From Jiangella asiatica (GTDB taxonomy: Bacteria; Actinomycetota; Actinomycetes; Jiangellales; Jiangellaceae): 64,000 nucleotides of DNA. Below, piece by piece: positions 23,355 through 32,453 of this stretch. Under the pieces are notes generated by a model, which was given only the letters and a program-made list of their open reading frames with translations, had not been told where the DNA came from and searched no databases. The stretch is taken from positions 62,001-126,000 of the forward strand of contig NZ_SMKZ01000002.1 in assembly GCF_004349065.1 (NCBI RefSeq), in the 5' to 3' direction. Position numbers and translations under genes: made by a program. Positions within the stretch are counted from its first letter, which is position 1; each line of letters opens with the position of its first letter.

Positions 23355-26300
23355 TCAGGCGAAGGCGGCGTCGTGCAGCGCCTTCTGCTGCTCGGTGTGT
23401 ACGACGTGGTTGCCCACCGCCGGCGAGGTGCTGGCCGGCCTGGTGATGGGCGTGAACGGCAGGTCCTGAGGCACCTGGGGCGCCAGGTGCAGCGCCATGA
23501 ACGGCCACGGACCCATGTTCTCCGGCTCGTCCTGGACCCAGCGCACCTCGCGGAGGTTGGGGAACGCGCCGAGCTCGCGCAGGATTTCGTCAGCAGGCAG
23601 TGGGTACAGCTGCTCGACCGGGAGGATCGCGGTGCGCTCGTCCGAACGCTTGCGCCGCTCCGCCAGCAGCTCCCAGGTGATCTTGCCGCTGCACAGCAGC
23701 ACCCGTTCCACCGTGGCCGGGTCGATGCGCTCCGGGTCCGGCAGCACCGGCCGGAACGCCGTCGTGCCGGTGAAGTCGTCGGGCTGGGACACCGCCCGCT
23801 TGTTGCGCAGCATGGACTTCGGGGTGAAGACGACCAGCGGCCGGTGGTGCATCTCCAGCGCCTGCTGGCGCAGCAGGTGGAAGTGCGAGGCCGGGGTCGA
23901 GGGCTGGGCCACCCGGAAGGCGTCCTCCGCGGCCATCAGCAGGAACCGCTCCATGCGTGCCGAGGAGTGGTCCGCGCCCTGGCCCTCGTAGCCGTGCGGC
24001 AGCAGCAGCACGATGCCCGAATGCTGGCCCCACTTGGCCTCACCGGCGGTGATGAACTCGTCGATGATGGTCTGCGCGCCGTTGGCGAAGTCGCCGAACT
24101 GTGCCTCCCACAGCACCAGGGCCTCCGGCCGGGCGACGGAGTAGCCGTACTCGAAGCCCATGGCCGCGAACTCCGACAGCAGGGAGTCGTAGACGTAGAA
24201 CTTCGCCTGGTTCTCGTCGAGGTTCTGCAGCGGGATGTGGGACTCGCCGGTGCGGCGGTCGACGATCGAGGCGAAGCGCTGCACGAACGTGCCGCGACGG
24301 CTGTCCTGGCCGGCCAGGCGCACCGGGCGGCCGTCGATCAGCAGCGAGCCGAACGCGGTGATCTCGGCGGTGGCCCAGTCGATGCCGCCCTCGGTGAGCG
24401 CCGACGCACGCCGCTGCAGCTGCGGCAGCACCTTCGGGTGCACGGTGAAGCCCTCGGGCACCGTCAGGTAGGCGTCGGCGATGCGCTTGAGCACCTCCGG
24501 CGACGTCGCGGTGACGAGCTCGCCGGAGGGTTCGGGCTTGTCCGGGTAGTTCGGCACGGTGGTGAACGACGTCGGCGCGGCCTGCCGGGTCTCGGCGAAG
24601 ACCCGCTCCAGCTGCTTCTGGTAGTCGAGCAGGACCTGCTCGGCCTCCTCGATCGTGATGTCGCCGCGGCCGATCAGCGCCTCGGTGTAGAGCTTGCGCA
24701 CCGGCCGCTTGGCCTCGATGAGGTCGTACATCAGCGGTTGGGTGTAGCTGGGGTCGTCGCCCTCGTTGTGGCCCCGGCGCCGGTAGCAGATCATGTCGAT
24801 CACGACGTCCTTGTGGAACGTCTGCCGGAAGTCGAAGGCCAGGCGGGCCACCCGGGTGCAGGCCTCGGGGTCGTCGCCGTTGACGTGGAAGATCGGCGCC
24901 TGCACCATCCGCGCGACGTCGGTGGAGTACATCGACGAGCGGGACTGGTCGGGCGAGGTGGTGTAGCCGACCTGGTTGTTGACCACGACGTGCACGGTGC
25001 CGCCGGTCCGGTAGCCGCGCAGCTGCGAGAGGTTGAGCGTCTCGGCCACCACGCCCTGGCCGGCGAACGCGGCGTCGCCGTGCACCAGGATCGGCAGCAC
25101 GGGGAACTCCTCGCCGCGGTCCAGGATGTCCTGCTTGGCGCGGGCGATGCCCTCGAGGACCGGGTTGACGGCCTCGAGGTGGCTGGGGTTGGCGGTCAGC
25201 GAGACCTTGATCTTCGAGCCGTCCAGGGCGGCGAACTCGCCGTCGGCGCCCAGGTGGTACTTGACGTCGCCGGAGCCCTGCACGGTGCGCGGGTCGATGT
25301 TGCCCTGGAACTCGCTGAAGATCTGGCCGTAGCTCTTGCCCACGATGTTGGCCAGCACGTTCAGCCGGCCCCGGTGGGCCATGCCGATGCAGGCCTCTTC
25401 CAGGCCCGCCTCGGCGGCCGCCTCGACGACCTCGTCGAGGATCGGGATGAGCGACTCGCCGCCCTCGAGCGAGAACCGCTTCTGCCCGACATACTTCGTC
25501 TGCAGGAAGGTCTCGAACGCCTCGGCCTGGTTGAGCTTGAGCAGGATGCGCAGCTGGTCCTCGCGCGGGGTGAGGTCGACCGGCTTCTCGACCCGCTCCT
25601 GGATCCAGCGCCGCTGCTCCGGCTCCTGGATGTGCATGTACTCGATCCCGACGGTGCGGCAGTAGGCGTTGCGCAGCACGCCGAGGATGTCGCGCAGCAT
25701 CATGAACCGCTTGCTGCCGCCGAAGGAGCCGGTGGCGAACTCGCGGTCGAGGTCCCACAGGGTGAGGTTGTGGGTGCTGACGTCGAGGTCGGGGTGGGTG
25801 CGCTGCTTGTACTCCAGCGGGTCGGTGTCGGCCATGAGGTGGCCGCGGACCCGGTAGGCGTGGATGAGCTCCAGCACCCGGGCCTGCTTGCTGACCTCGT
25901 CCTCGTGGCTGGAGGTGACGTCGGTGGCCCACCGGATCGGCTCGTAGGGGATGCGCAGGGACCGGAAGATCTCGTCGTAGAAGCCGTCGTCGCCCAGCAG
26001 CTGCCCGTGGACGATGCGCAGGAAGTCGCCACTCTGCGCACCCTGGATGATCCGGTGGTCGTAGGTGCTGGTGAGCGTCATCGTCTTGGAGACGCCCAGC
26101 CTGGCCAGAGTCTCCGCGGCCGCGCCCTGGTACTCGGCCGGGTACTCCATGGCCCCGACGCCGATGATGGTGCCCTGGCCCTTCATCAGCCGCGGCACCG
26201 AGTGGACGGTGCCGATGGTGCCGGGGTTGGTCAGGGTGATGGTGGTGCCCTGGAAGTCGGCGACGGTGAGCTTGTTGTCGCGGGCGCGCCGGACGATGTC

Positions 26301-27146
26301 CTCGTAGGCCGCCCAGAACTCGGCGAAGTTGAGCTTCTCGGCGCCCTTGATGCTGGGCACGAGCAGCTGCCGGGTGCCGTCGGGCTTCTTCATGTCGATG
26401 GCCAGGCCGAGGTTGATGTGCCTGGGCTTGGACAGCGCCGGCTTGCCGTCGACCTCGGCGTAGGCGTAGTTCATGTCCGGCATCGTCGCCAGCGCCTTGA
26501 CCAATGCGAACCCGATGATGTGCGTGAACGACACCTTGCCGCCGCGGGAGCGGGCGAGGTGGTTGTTGATGACGATGCGGTTGTCGACCAGCAGCTTGGC
26601 CGGGACGGCGCGCACGCTGGTGGCCGTCGGGACCTCGAGGCTGGTCTCCATGTTGGCCACCGTGCGCGCGGGCGCGCCGCGCAGCGTGACGAGCTCGGGC
26701 TCGTCGTCGCCCGTGGCGGGCGCCACGGCGGCCGGCTGCGCGGGGGCCGATTTGGCCGGCTGCGCGGGGGCCGATTTGGCCGGCTGCGCGGGAGCCGGCT
26801 TGGCCGGCGCCGCCTTGGCGGCGGCGTGCCTGGCCGGTGCGGGCTGTGACGGCGCGGAGCGCTCAGCGGGCGCGGCGGGCGCCGACGTGGCGGCGTTCGT
26901 GGCGGCGTTCGTGGACGGTGCGGCCGGCTTGGATGCTGTGCGCGATGCGGTAATCGCATCCTTCGTGCTCACGGTGGACCTCGCGTTGGACGGTGCGGTG
27001 GCGGCTGGCTTGGTGGGACCACGCTCGGAGAAGTATTCCGCCCACTGGGGGTCGACGCTGTTCGGGTCTTCGAGCCAGCTCTCGTAGAACTCCTCGACGA
27101 GCCACTCGTTCGGTCCGAATCCCGATGCCGGGCCGGTTGGGGCCAC
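23355..27146 (-). CDS. kgd: Multifunctional 2-oxoglutarate decarboxylase / dehydrogenase E1 / succinyltransferase E2
   Basis: A 1263-residue fusion typical of actinobacteria (Kgd/OdhA). Residues about 10-45 are the E1 N-terminal segment ([20 protein letters not shown]), 45-150 an Ala/Pro-rich linker, 150-385 an E2-type acyltransferase domain with [18 protein letters not shown] (His near residue 362), and 400-1263 the thiamine-diphosphate E1 domain ([16 protein letters not shown] near 589, [17 protein letters not shown] near 687, [11 protein letters not shown]). There is no lipoyl domain; the lipoylated E2 is supplied in trans. It catalyses the 2-oxoglutarate step of the TCA cycle and carboligation side reactions. 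GTG start; GAAGG lies about 11 bases upstream. Confidence 0.98.
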   Translation of the reverse strand: MAPTGPASGFGPNEWLVEEFYESWLEDPNSVDPQWAEYFSERGPTKPAATAPSNARSTVSTKDAITASRTASKPAAPSTNAATNAATSAPAAPAERSAPSQPAPARHAAAKAAPAKPAPAQPAKSAPAQPAKSAPAQPAAVAPATGDDEPELVTLRGAPARTVANMETSLEVPTATSVRAVPAKLLVDNRIVINNHLARSRGGKVSFTHIIGFALVKALATMPDMNYAYAEVDGKPALSKPRHINLGLAIDMKKPDGTRQLLVPSIKGAEKLNFAEFWAAYEDIVRRARDNKLTVADFQGTTITLTNPGTIGTVHSVPRLMKGQGTIIGVGAMEYPAEYQGAAAETLARLGVSKTMTLTSTYDHRIIQGAQSGDFLRIVHGQLLGDDGFYDEIFRSLRIPYEPIRWATDVTSSHEDEVSKQARVLELIHAYRVRGHLMADTDPLEYKQRTHPDLDVSTHNLTLWDLDREFATGSFGGSKRFMMLRDILGVLRNAYCRTVGIEYMHIQEPEQRRWIQERVEKPVDLTPREDQLRILLKLNQAEAFETFLQTKYVGQKRFSLEGGESLIPILDEVVEAAAEAGLEEACIGMAHRGRLNVLANIVGKSYGQIFSEFQGNIDPRTVQGSGDVKYHLGADGEFAALDGSKIKVSLTANPSHLEAVNPVLEGIARAKQDILDRGEEFPVLPILVHGDAAFAGQGVVAETLNLSQLRGYRTGGTVHVVVNNQVGYTTSPDQSRSSMYSTDVARMVQAPIFHVNGDDPEACTRVARLAFDFRQTFHKDVVIDMICYRRRGHNEGDDPSYTQPLMYDLIEAKRPVRKLYTEALIGRGDITIEEAEQVLLDYQKQLERVFAETRQAAPTSFTTVPNYPDKPEPSGELVTATSPEVLKRIADAYLTVPEGFTVHPKVLPQLQRRASALTEGGIDWATAEITAFGSLLIDGRPVRLAGQDSRRGTFVQRFASIVDRRTGESHIPLQNLDENQAKFYVYDSLLSEFAAMGFEYGYSVARPEALVLWEAQFGDFANGAQTIIDEFITAGEAKWGQHSGIVLLLPHGYEGQGADHSSARMERFLLMAAEDAFRVAQPSTPASHFHLLRQQALEMHHRPLVVFTPKSMLRNKRAVSQPDDFTGTTAFRPVLPDPERIDPATVERVLLCSGKITWELLAERRKRSDERTAILPVEQLYPLPADEILRELGAFPNLREVRWVQDEPENMGPWPFMALHLAPQVPQDLPFTPITRPASTSPAVGNHVVHTEQQKALHDAAFA
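26731..26802. repeat. 24-bp tandem repeat coding the Kgd linker
   Basis: Two identical 24-base units (26,731-26,754 and 26,755-26,778) and a third diverged unit encode the eight-residue motif KSAPAQPA in the flexible linker between the E1 N-terminal segment and the E2 domain. Repeat number is likely to vary between strains without harming folded domains. Confidence 0.85.
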
Positions 27147-27437
27147 TGTCGCGTTCGCCTTCTTCCGTTCGAATCTGCGCGGCTGCTCTGGTACAGATTA
27201 GTCGCCGTCGCGGGTCGCGCGCATTGCCGTCATCGTGGCCTAGATCACTCACCGCGACAAGTCAACCCGGTGGCGGCGTGGCCGCGTCCGGGCTAGCCGG
27301 CGCGGTCGCGTGCTCGGCCACGGCTCAGGGGCATCCCTGACCTGTTCCCGATATCGCTCGCGCCGCCTTCAGTACCCGCCCGCCGCGCGGTTACCCTGGC
27401 GACGTCCGGGACCCTGGCCGCTGATCGGAGGCGTGCT

Positions 27438-28169
27438 GTGATCGAGCAGTACGTGGCGCGGCTGCGCCGCGAGGTCCGCGGGCCTCTGCTGCCCCGGCGC
27501 GGCATGATCAACGAGATCCGTGACGGGCTGCGCGACGCCGCCGCGGCGCACCGGTCCGCCGGCGCCACGCCCGCGGCGGCCGAGCGGCTCGCCGTCGAGG
27601 AGTTCGGGCCGGTCGGGCCGGTGGCGGCGGGCGTGCGTGCCGAGCTGGCCGCGGTCGCCGCGCGCTATCTGGCCGGCCTCGTCATCGTCCTGGGGTCCAC
27701 CCAGTTCGCGCTGGCGCATTACACGTGGACGACGGCGGCGGCCGCCCAGGGATGGCCGGAGCCCACGTCGTGGTACTCCGCGCTGGCGCGGGTGGTGGAC
27801 CTGTCGAGCGTCGCCTTCATGGTGCTCGCCGGTGTCTCGGTGCTCGCGCTGGGCCGCGGTGGCCGGGTGCTGCCGACGCGGCGAGTGGTCCAGGTGGTCG
27901 CCGTCGTGACCCTGGTCGACGTCGTCGCGCACATCGTCAGCGGCATGGTGCTCAGCGCGTACGCGCCGCAGAGCATGGCCGAGTGGGAGGGCCCGCAGCT
28001 GGTGGCGATGTCGGTGCTCTCCGTCGTCTCCACGGTCTGGATCAGCTGGGTGGCCTGGCGCTGCCTCTGGCTGACCTCACGTCGCCGGTGCGGTGCCGAG
28101 GATGGCGCTGACGACGGAGTTCATCTCCGCCCAGGCCTGCTGCTGCGCGACCAGGTGCGCTCGCCCTGA
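27438..28169 (+). CDS. Membrane protein with permease-prefix (HAAS-like) N-terminal domain
   Basis: A 243-residue protein. The first 70 residues form the soluble helical prefix that precedes membrane domains in PadR-linked proteins (YVARLRREVRGPLLPRRGMI, then AAERLAVEEFGPVGPVAAGV). Five hydrophobic segments follow (for example YLAGLVIVLGSTQFALAHY, VVAVVTLVDVVAHIVSGMVL). It is convergent with a PadR regulator and overlaps it by 93 bp, so its last 30 codons are antisense to the PadR C-terminus. The natural C-terminus may therefore be a late acquisition. Function unknown, possibly envelope-stress related. Confidence 0.82.
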   Translation: MIEQYVARLRREVRGPLLPRRGMINEIRDGLRDAAAAHRSAGATPAAAERLAVEEFGPVGPVAAGVRAELAAVAARYLAGLVIVLGSTQFALAHYTWTTAAAAQGWPEPTSWYSALARVVDLSSVAFMVLAGVSVLALGRGGRVLPTRRVVQVVAVVTLVDVVAHIVSGMVLSAYAPQSMAEWEGPQLVAMSVLSVVSTVWISWVAWRCLWLTSRRRCGAEDGADDGVHLRPGLLLRDQVRSP

Positions 28170-28406
28170 CCGGGTGAGCTCGTACGTGCGGCGCTTGCGC
28201 CCGCCGACGGTGTCCCACGCGCTGCGCAGGTAGCCCAGCCGTTCGAGCCGGCGGAGCGCGGGGTAGAGCGTGCCGGTGGGCAGCTCGATGGCGCCGTCGC
28301 TGCGCGCGTGCAGCGCCTCGGCGATGGCGTACCCGTGCAGCGGCCGGTCCTTGACCACGGCCAGGATCATCGCGTCGAGGTGCCCGCGGAGAGCGTCGGC
28401 CTTCAT
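28077..28406 (-). CDS. PadR-family transcriptional regulator
   Basis: A 109-residue winged-helix protein with the PadR signature: LDAMILAVVKDRPLHGYAIA, then LPTGTLYPALRRLERLGYLR and GGRKRRTYELTRSGRAHL. PadR proteins without an extra domain pair with membrane proteins or ABC exporters. Its promoter lies in the 77-bp gap shared with cydA, so it may regulate cydABDC, the convergent membrane protein, or only itself. ACTAGTGTAG within the gap (28,426-28,435) is AT-rich and could hold the promoter. Confidence 0.93.
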   Translation of the reverse strand: MKADALRGHLDAMILAVVKDRPLHGYAIAEALHARSDGAIELPTGTLYPALRRLERLGYLRSAWDTVGGRKRRTYELTRSGRAHLVAQQQAWAEMNSVVSAILGTAPAT

Positions 28407-28483
28407 GTCGGCAGTCTACTCATCACTAGTGTAGCCTGCCTACATGTAGCGAGGCGCTGCACACCCGGGGGAGGGGTTGCGGA

Positions 28484-29770
28484 ATGAGTGCGCTGGACCT
28501 GTCGCGCCTGCAGTTCGCGCTGACGGCGATCTTCCACTTCCTGTTCGTGGTGCTCACGCTGGGACTCGCGCCGGTCGTGGCGTTCCTGCAGACCCGCTGG
28601 GCCGTCACTGGCAAGGAGGTCCACGAGCGGCTGACCAGGTACTGGGGCCAGCTGTACGTCGTCAACTACGCGATGGGGATCGTCGTCGGGCTGGCCATGG
28701 AGTTCCAGTTCGGGCTGCACTGGAGCGGCCTGATGACGTACGCGGGCGACGTGTTCGGCGCGCCGCTGGCCACCGAGACGCTGGTCGCGTTCTTCCTCGA
28801 GTCCACGTTCCTCGGCCTGTGGATCTTCGGGTGGAACCGCCTGAACCGGTGGGTGCACACCTCGCTGATCTGGCTCGTCGTGCTGACGGCGTACCTCTCG
28901 GCGTTCTGGGTCATGGTCGCCAACGGGTTCCTGCAGAACCCCGTCGGGCACGTCGTCGAGGACGGGGTCGCGCGCGTCGAGGACGTCGGCGCACTGCTGT
29001 CCAACCAGCAGGCCGTCGGGGCGCTGCTGCACATCGTGCCGGTCTGCCTGCTGACCGGCAGCGTCGTGATGGTCGGCATCTGCTCGTGGCACTTCCTGCG
29101 CGGCACGCCCGACGTCGACTTCTTCCGCCGCTCGCTGCGGGTCGCCGTCATCATCGGCGCGATCGCCGCGACCTTCGCCGTCGGCAACGGCTACGCGCAG
29201 TTCGGCTACCTCACCGACGGCAAGGAGCTGGCGTTCGGCGGTAGCGCCGCGGAGCGTGCGGAGTTCCAGGCCCAGATGGAGGCGCTGCACGGGCCGGGCG
29301 ACTGGACGCCGCCGACGTGGATCTCGTTCGCCTGGCCGCTCATGGAGATCAGCGGCAGCCTGTACATGATCGTCTTTTTCGGGCTGGTGCTGCTGCTGGT
29401 CAAGAACGCGTTCGACCGGTTCCGGCCGGCGTGGTTCGGCCGCTTCTGGCACCGCTTCTACGTGTGGACGCTGCCGTGGCCTCTCGTCGTCGTGGCCTGC
29501 GGCTGGCTGCTGCGCGAGGTCGGCCGGCAGCCGTGGGTCGTCTACGGCGAGCTGACCACCGCCGACGCCGTCTCGCCGCACGGCACCGCGACCGTGCTGA
29601 CCAGCCTGATCGTGTTCACCACGCTGTTCGCGGTGCTGGCAGTGCTGGACTGGTGGCTGATCGCGCGGCTGGCCCGGCGGGGGCCACACGACCTCGTCCT
29701 CGGATCGGACGGAACCGGCGAGGACGCCGAGGACACCCCGGGTGAGCTCGTGACGGCGGGAAGGACCTGA
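28484..29770 (+). CDS. cydA: Cytochrome bd oxidase subunit I
   Basis: A 428-residue quinol oxidase subunit with nine membrane helices, binding hemes b558, b595 and d. His18 in FALTAIFHFLFVVLTLG is the b595/d-site ligand position. The GRQPWVVYGELTT motif near residue 348 is conserved. The Q-loop is the short type (LTDGKELAFGGSAAERAEF and little more), as in most actinobacteria and Firmicutes, compared with about 520 residues in E. coli. The enzyme oxidises menaquinol at low oxygen. First gene of a tight cydABDC operon; GGGGGAGG lies upstream of the ATG. Confidence 0.97.
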   Translation: MSALDLSRLQFALTAIFHFLFVVLTLGLAPVVAFLQTRWAVTGKEVHERLTRYWGQLYVVNYAMGIVVGLAMEFQFGLHWSGLMTYAGDVFGAPLATETLVAFFLESTFLGLWIFGWNRLNRWVHTSLIWLVVLTAYLSAFWVMVANGFLQNPVGHVVEDGVARVEDVGALLSNQQAVGALLHIVPVCLLTGSVVMVGICSWHFLRGTPDVDFFRRSLRVAVIIGAIAATFAVGNGYAQFGYLTDGKELAFGGSAAERAEFQAQMEALHGPGDWTPPTWISFAWPLMEISGSLYMIVFFGLVLLLVKNAFDRFRPAWFGRFWHRFYVWTLPWPLVVVACGWLLREVGRQPWVVYGELTTADAVSPHGTATVLTSLIVFTTLFAVLAVLDWWLIARLARRGPHDLVLGSDGTGEDAEDTPGELVTAGRT

Positions 29771-29772
29771 CG

Positions 29773-30726
29773 ATGGACGTGCTGTGGCTGTGCCTGCTGG
29801 GGCTCATGCTGACCGGGTGGTTCGTGCTCGACGGCGCCAACCTCGGCCTGGGCATGTCGTTGCGGCGCATCGGCCGGACCGGGCCTGAGCGCCGGCTGCT
29901 GCTGACCGCGCTCGGCCCATTCCTGCTCGGCGGCGAGGTGTGGCTGGTCGCGGCGGCCGGGCTGCTCATCGGCGCGTTCCCGGCACTGGAGAAGGACCTC
30001 CTCTCCGCCTACTACCCGCTCGTCGTGACGTTCGTGGTGGCCTGGGTGTTGCGCGACATCGGCGTCTGGTTCCGCAGCCGCCGCCCGTCGCCGGCCTGGC
30101 GGCACAGCTGGGAACGGGTGATCATCGCCGCGAGCACCGTGTTCGCCTTCGCGTGGGGCACGTTGCTCGGCAACATCGCACAGGGGGTGCCCGAGAGCGG
30201 GCGACCGGGTGTTGAGACACTGGTGGGGCCTTATTCGCTGTTGTGGGGGGCCGCCGTGGTCGCCGTGTTCACGCTGCATGGCGCGGTCTTCGCCGCGCTG
30301 CGGCTGCCGCATGGCCGGCGTGCCCGGGCCACGCCGACGATCCGCCGCGCCGGGGGTGCCGCACTGGCGCTGCTGGCCGCCGCCGGCGTCGCCACCCCGG
30401 CGTTCAGCGTCGACCTCGCCCGCCCGCTGCCGGCCGCGCTGGTCGGCATCATCGTCGTTGCCGCCGTGACTGTCGCGTTGCGGCTGGTCGAGCGCGGCCG
30501 CGACGGCTGGGCCTACGCCTGCACCGCGGTGGCCGCGGCCGCGCCGGTGCTGGCCGTCGGGCTCGCCACCGCGCCCCGGCTGCTCGACGGCCTGGCGCAC
30601 GACAGCACCCTCGACCTGCTGGGCTACGTCGTGTTCCCGGCCATCCCGCTGCTGATCGCCGTCCAGGCCTGGATGTGGTGGGTGTTCCGCGACCGTGTGG
30701 GCGTCCGATCGGCGGTGTTCTTCTGA
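29773..30726 (+). CDS. cydB: Cytochrome bd oxidase subunit II
   Basis: A 317-residue membrane protein, second subunit of the bd oxidase. The N-terminus WLCLLGLMLTGWFVLDGANL carries the conserved Trp and DGxNLG features of CydB, and LLTALGPFLLGGEVWLVAAA follows. It begins 2 bp after the cydA stop, and its own stop overlaps the start of cydD. Length is slightly shorter than in E. coli. Confidence 0.96.
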   Translation: MDVLWLCLLGLMLTGWFVLDGANLGLGMSLRRIGRTGPERRLLLTALGPFLLGGEVWLVAAAGLLIGAFPALEKDLLSAYYPLVVTFVVAWVLRDIGVWFRSRRPSPAWRHSWERVIIAASTVFAFAWGTLLGNIAQGVPESGRPGVETLVGPYSLLWGAAVVAVFTLHGAVFAALRLPHGRRARATPTIRRAGGAALALLAAAGVATPAFSVDLARPLPAALVGIIVVAAVTVALRLVERGRDGWAYACTAVAAAAPVLAVGLATAPRLLDGLAHDSTLDLLGYVVFPAIPLLIAVQAWMWWVFRDRVGVRSAVFF

Positions 30727-32453
30727 ACCAGCTCGCCCGCCGGCTGCTCGCCAGCCTCCCCGCCTACCGCGTCATCGCCCTGGCCTTCACCGTCCTGGCG
30801 GTGGCCGGGGCCGTCGCCATCCTCGTCCAGGCGGAACTGCTGGCCCGGGCGCTGGCCGACGGCGTCCTCTCGCGGTCCGGCGCCGAGGCGCTCGCAGGGA
30901 CCCTGGCGCTGCTGGCCGGGGTCTTCGCGGTGCGGGCCGGGCTGTCGTGGGCGCAGCAGGCACTGGCCCAGCGTGCGGCCGCCTCGATCAAGGCGTCGCT
31001 GCGCCGGCGGCTGTTGCGACGCACCCAGGAGCTGGGCCCCGGGTGGCTGACCGGCCAGCACAGCGGCGCGCTCACCACCACGCTCGGGCGCGGCCTGGAC
31101 GCGCTCGAGCCCTACTTCACCGGATACTTCCCGCAGCTGTTCGTCGCCGCCGTGGTGCCGCTCGCGGTGCTGGTGCGCCTCGCCGTCGCAGACCTCGCCT
31201 CCGCCGTCATCGTCCTGGTGACACTGCCGCTCATTCCGATCTTCGGCATCCTGGTCGGGCTGTCCACCAAGCGGGCCACCGAGCGCCAGTGGCGCTCGTT
31301 GGAACGCCTCGGCGGCCACTTCCTCGACCTGGTCGCGGGACTGCCGACCCTGCGCGCCTTCGGCCGGGCCCGCGCCCAGGCGGTCGCCGTGCGCAGGACC
31401 GCGGACGAACACCGTGTCGCGACCATGGGAACGCTTCGCATCGCGTTCCTGTCCGCGCTCGTGCTCGAGCTGGTGGCGACGCTCTCGGTCGCACTGGTCG
31501 CCGTCCCCGTCGGGCTGCGCACCCTCGACGGAGGCATGGACCTGGAGACGGCACTGCTCGTGCTGCTGCTCGCTCCCGAGGCGTACCTGCCGCTGCGGGC
31601 GCTCGGGTCACAGTTCCACGCCAGCACCGAAGGGCTGGCGGTCGCGTCGCGTGCGTTCGCAGTGTTGGACGAGCCGGATGCGCACGGGGCGGCGGACTCC
31701 GGTCGCCCCGAACGTGCGGTTGTCGCGCGCGCTCATGAAGCTGGTGCGCCCTGCGTGGTGCGGTTCGAAGGGGTCTCGGTGCGGTATCCAAGACGCGACG
31801 AGCCGGCGCTGGACGACCTGTCGCTGACGGTCGCGCCGGGGGAGCGGGTCGCGCTGGTCGGGCCGAGCGGCGCGGGCAAGAGCACGCTGCTGAACGTGCT
31901 GCTCGGGTTGGTCGTCGCCGATGCCGGCCGGGTCACACTCACCAAGGCCGACGGCGCCGAGCTCGACCTCGACACCGTCGACGTGCAGGAGTTGCGGAGA
32001 CAGCTCGCGTGGGTCCCGCAGCGCCCGCACCTGTTCGCCCGCACCGTCGCCGAGAACATCCGGCTCGGCCGTCCCGACGCCGGCGACGACGACGTCGTCC
32101 GGGCCGCGCGGCTGGCGCACGCCGACGAGTTCGTCACCGACCTGCCGCGGGGCTACGACACCCCGCTGGGCGAACGCGGCGCCGGCCTGTCCGCCGGCCA
32201 GCGGCAGCGCATCGCCCTGGCCAGGGCGTTCCTGCGCGATGCGCCGCTGCTGCTGCTCGACGAGCCGACCGCCGGTCTGGACGCCGGGAGCGAGGCCGCC
32301 GTCGTCGACGCCACTTCGCGGCTGATGGCCGGCCGCACCGTCCTGGTGGTCGCGCACCGGCCGGCGATGGTCGCCGACGCGGACCGGGTCGTGCGGCTAG
32401 AGCACGGACGCATCGTCGGCGGGTCCGACCGCACCGCGTTAGGTGTCGGCTGA
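30723..32453 (+). CDS. cydD: Thiol reductant ABC exporter subunit CydD
   Basis: ABC half-transporter with an N-terminal six-helix domain and C-terminal ATPase: Walker A GPSGAGKSTLLN (about residue 380), signature LSAGQRQRIALARAF (about 489), Walker B LLLLDEPTAGLD. With CydC it exports glutathione/cysteine-type thiols needed to assemble cytochrome bd. Family similarity begins at NQLARRLLASLPAYR. No ATG, GTG or TTG stands there in frame; a CTG at 30,723 overlaps the cydB stop (CTGA), and GTG codons at 30,675 and 30,678 would add 15-16 residues inside cydB. I list the CTG as the simplest coupled start, with low certainty for the start only. Confidence 0.9.
   Translation: MNQLARRLLASLPAYRVIALAFTVLAVAGAVAILVQAELLARALADGVLSRSGAEALAGTLALLAGVFAVRAGLSWAQQALAQRAAASIKASLRRRLLRRTQELGPGWLTGQHSGALTTTLGRGLDALEPYFTGYFPQLFVAAVVPLAVLVRLAVADLASAVIVLVTLPLIPIFGILVGLSTKRATERQWRSLERLGGHFLDLVAGLPTLRAFGRARAQAVAVRRTADEHRVATMGTLRIAFLSALVLELVATLSVALVAVPVGLRTLDGGMDLETALLVLLLAPEAYLPLRALGSQFHASTEGLAVASRAFAVLDEPDAHGAADSGRPERAVVARAHEAGAPCVVRFEGVSVRYPRRDEPALDDLSLTVAPGERVALVGPSGAGKSTLLNVLLGLVVADAGRVTLTKADGAELDLDTVDVQELRRQLAWVPQRPHLFARTVAENIRLGRPDAGDDDVVRAARLAHADEFVTDLPRGYDTPLGERGAGLSAGQRQRIALARAFLRDAPLLLLDEPTAGLDAGSEAAVVDATSRLMAGRTVLVVAHRPAMVADADRVVRLEHGRIVGGSDRTALGVG

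Noticed and set aside
26731-26802. CRISPR-like short repeats
   Set aside because: Units are contiguous without spacers, in frame, and code the Kgd linker. No CRISPR array was seen anywhere.
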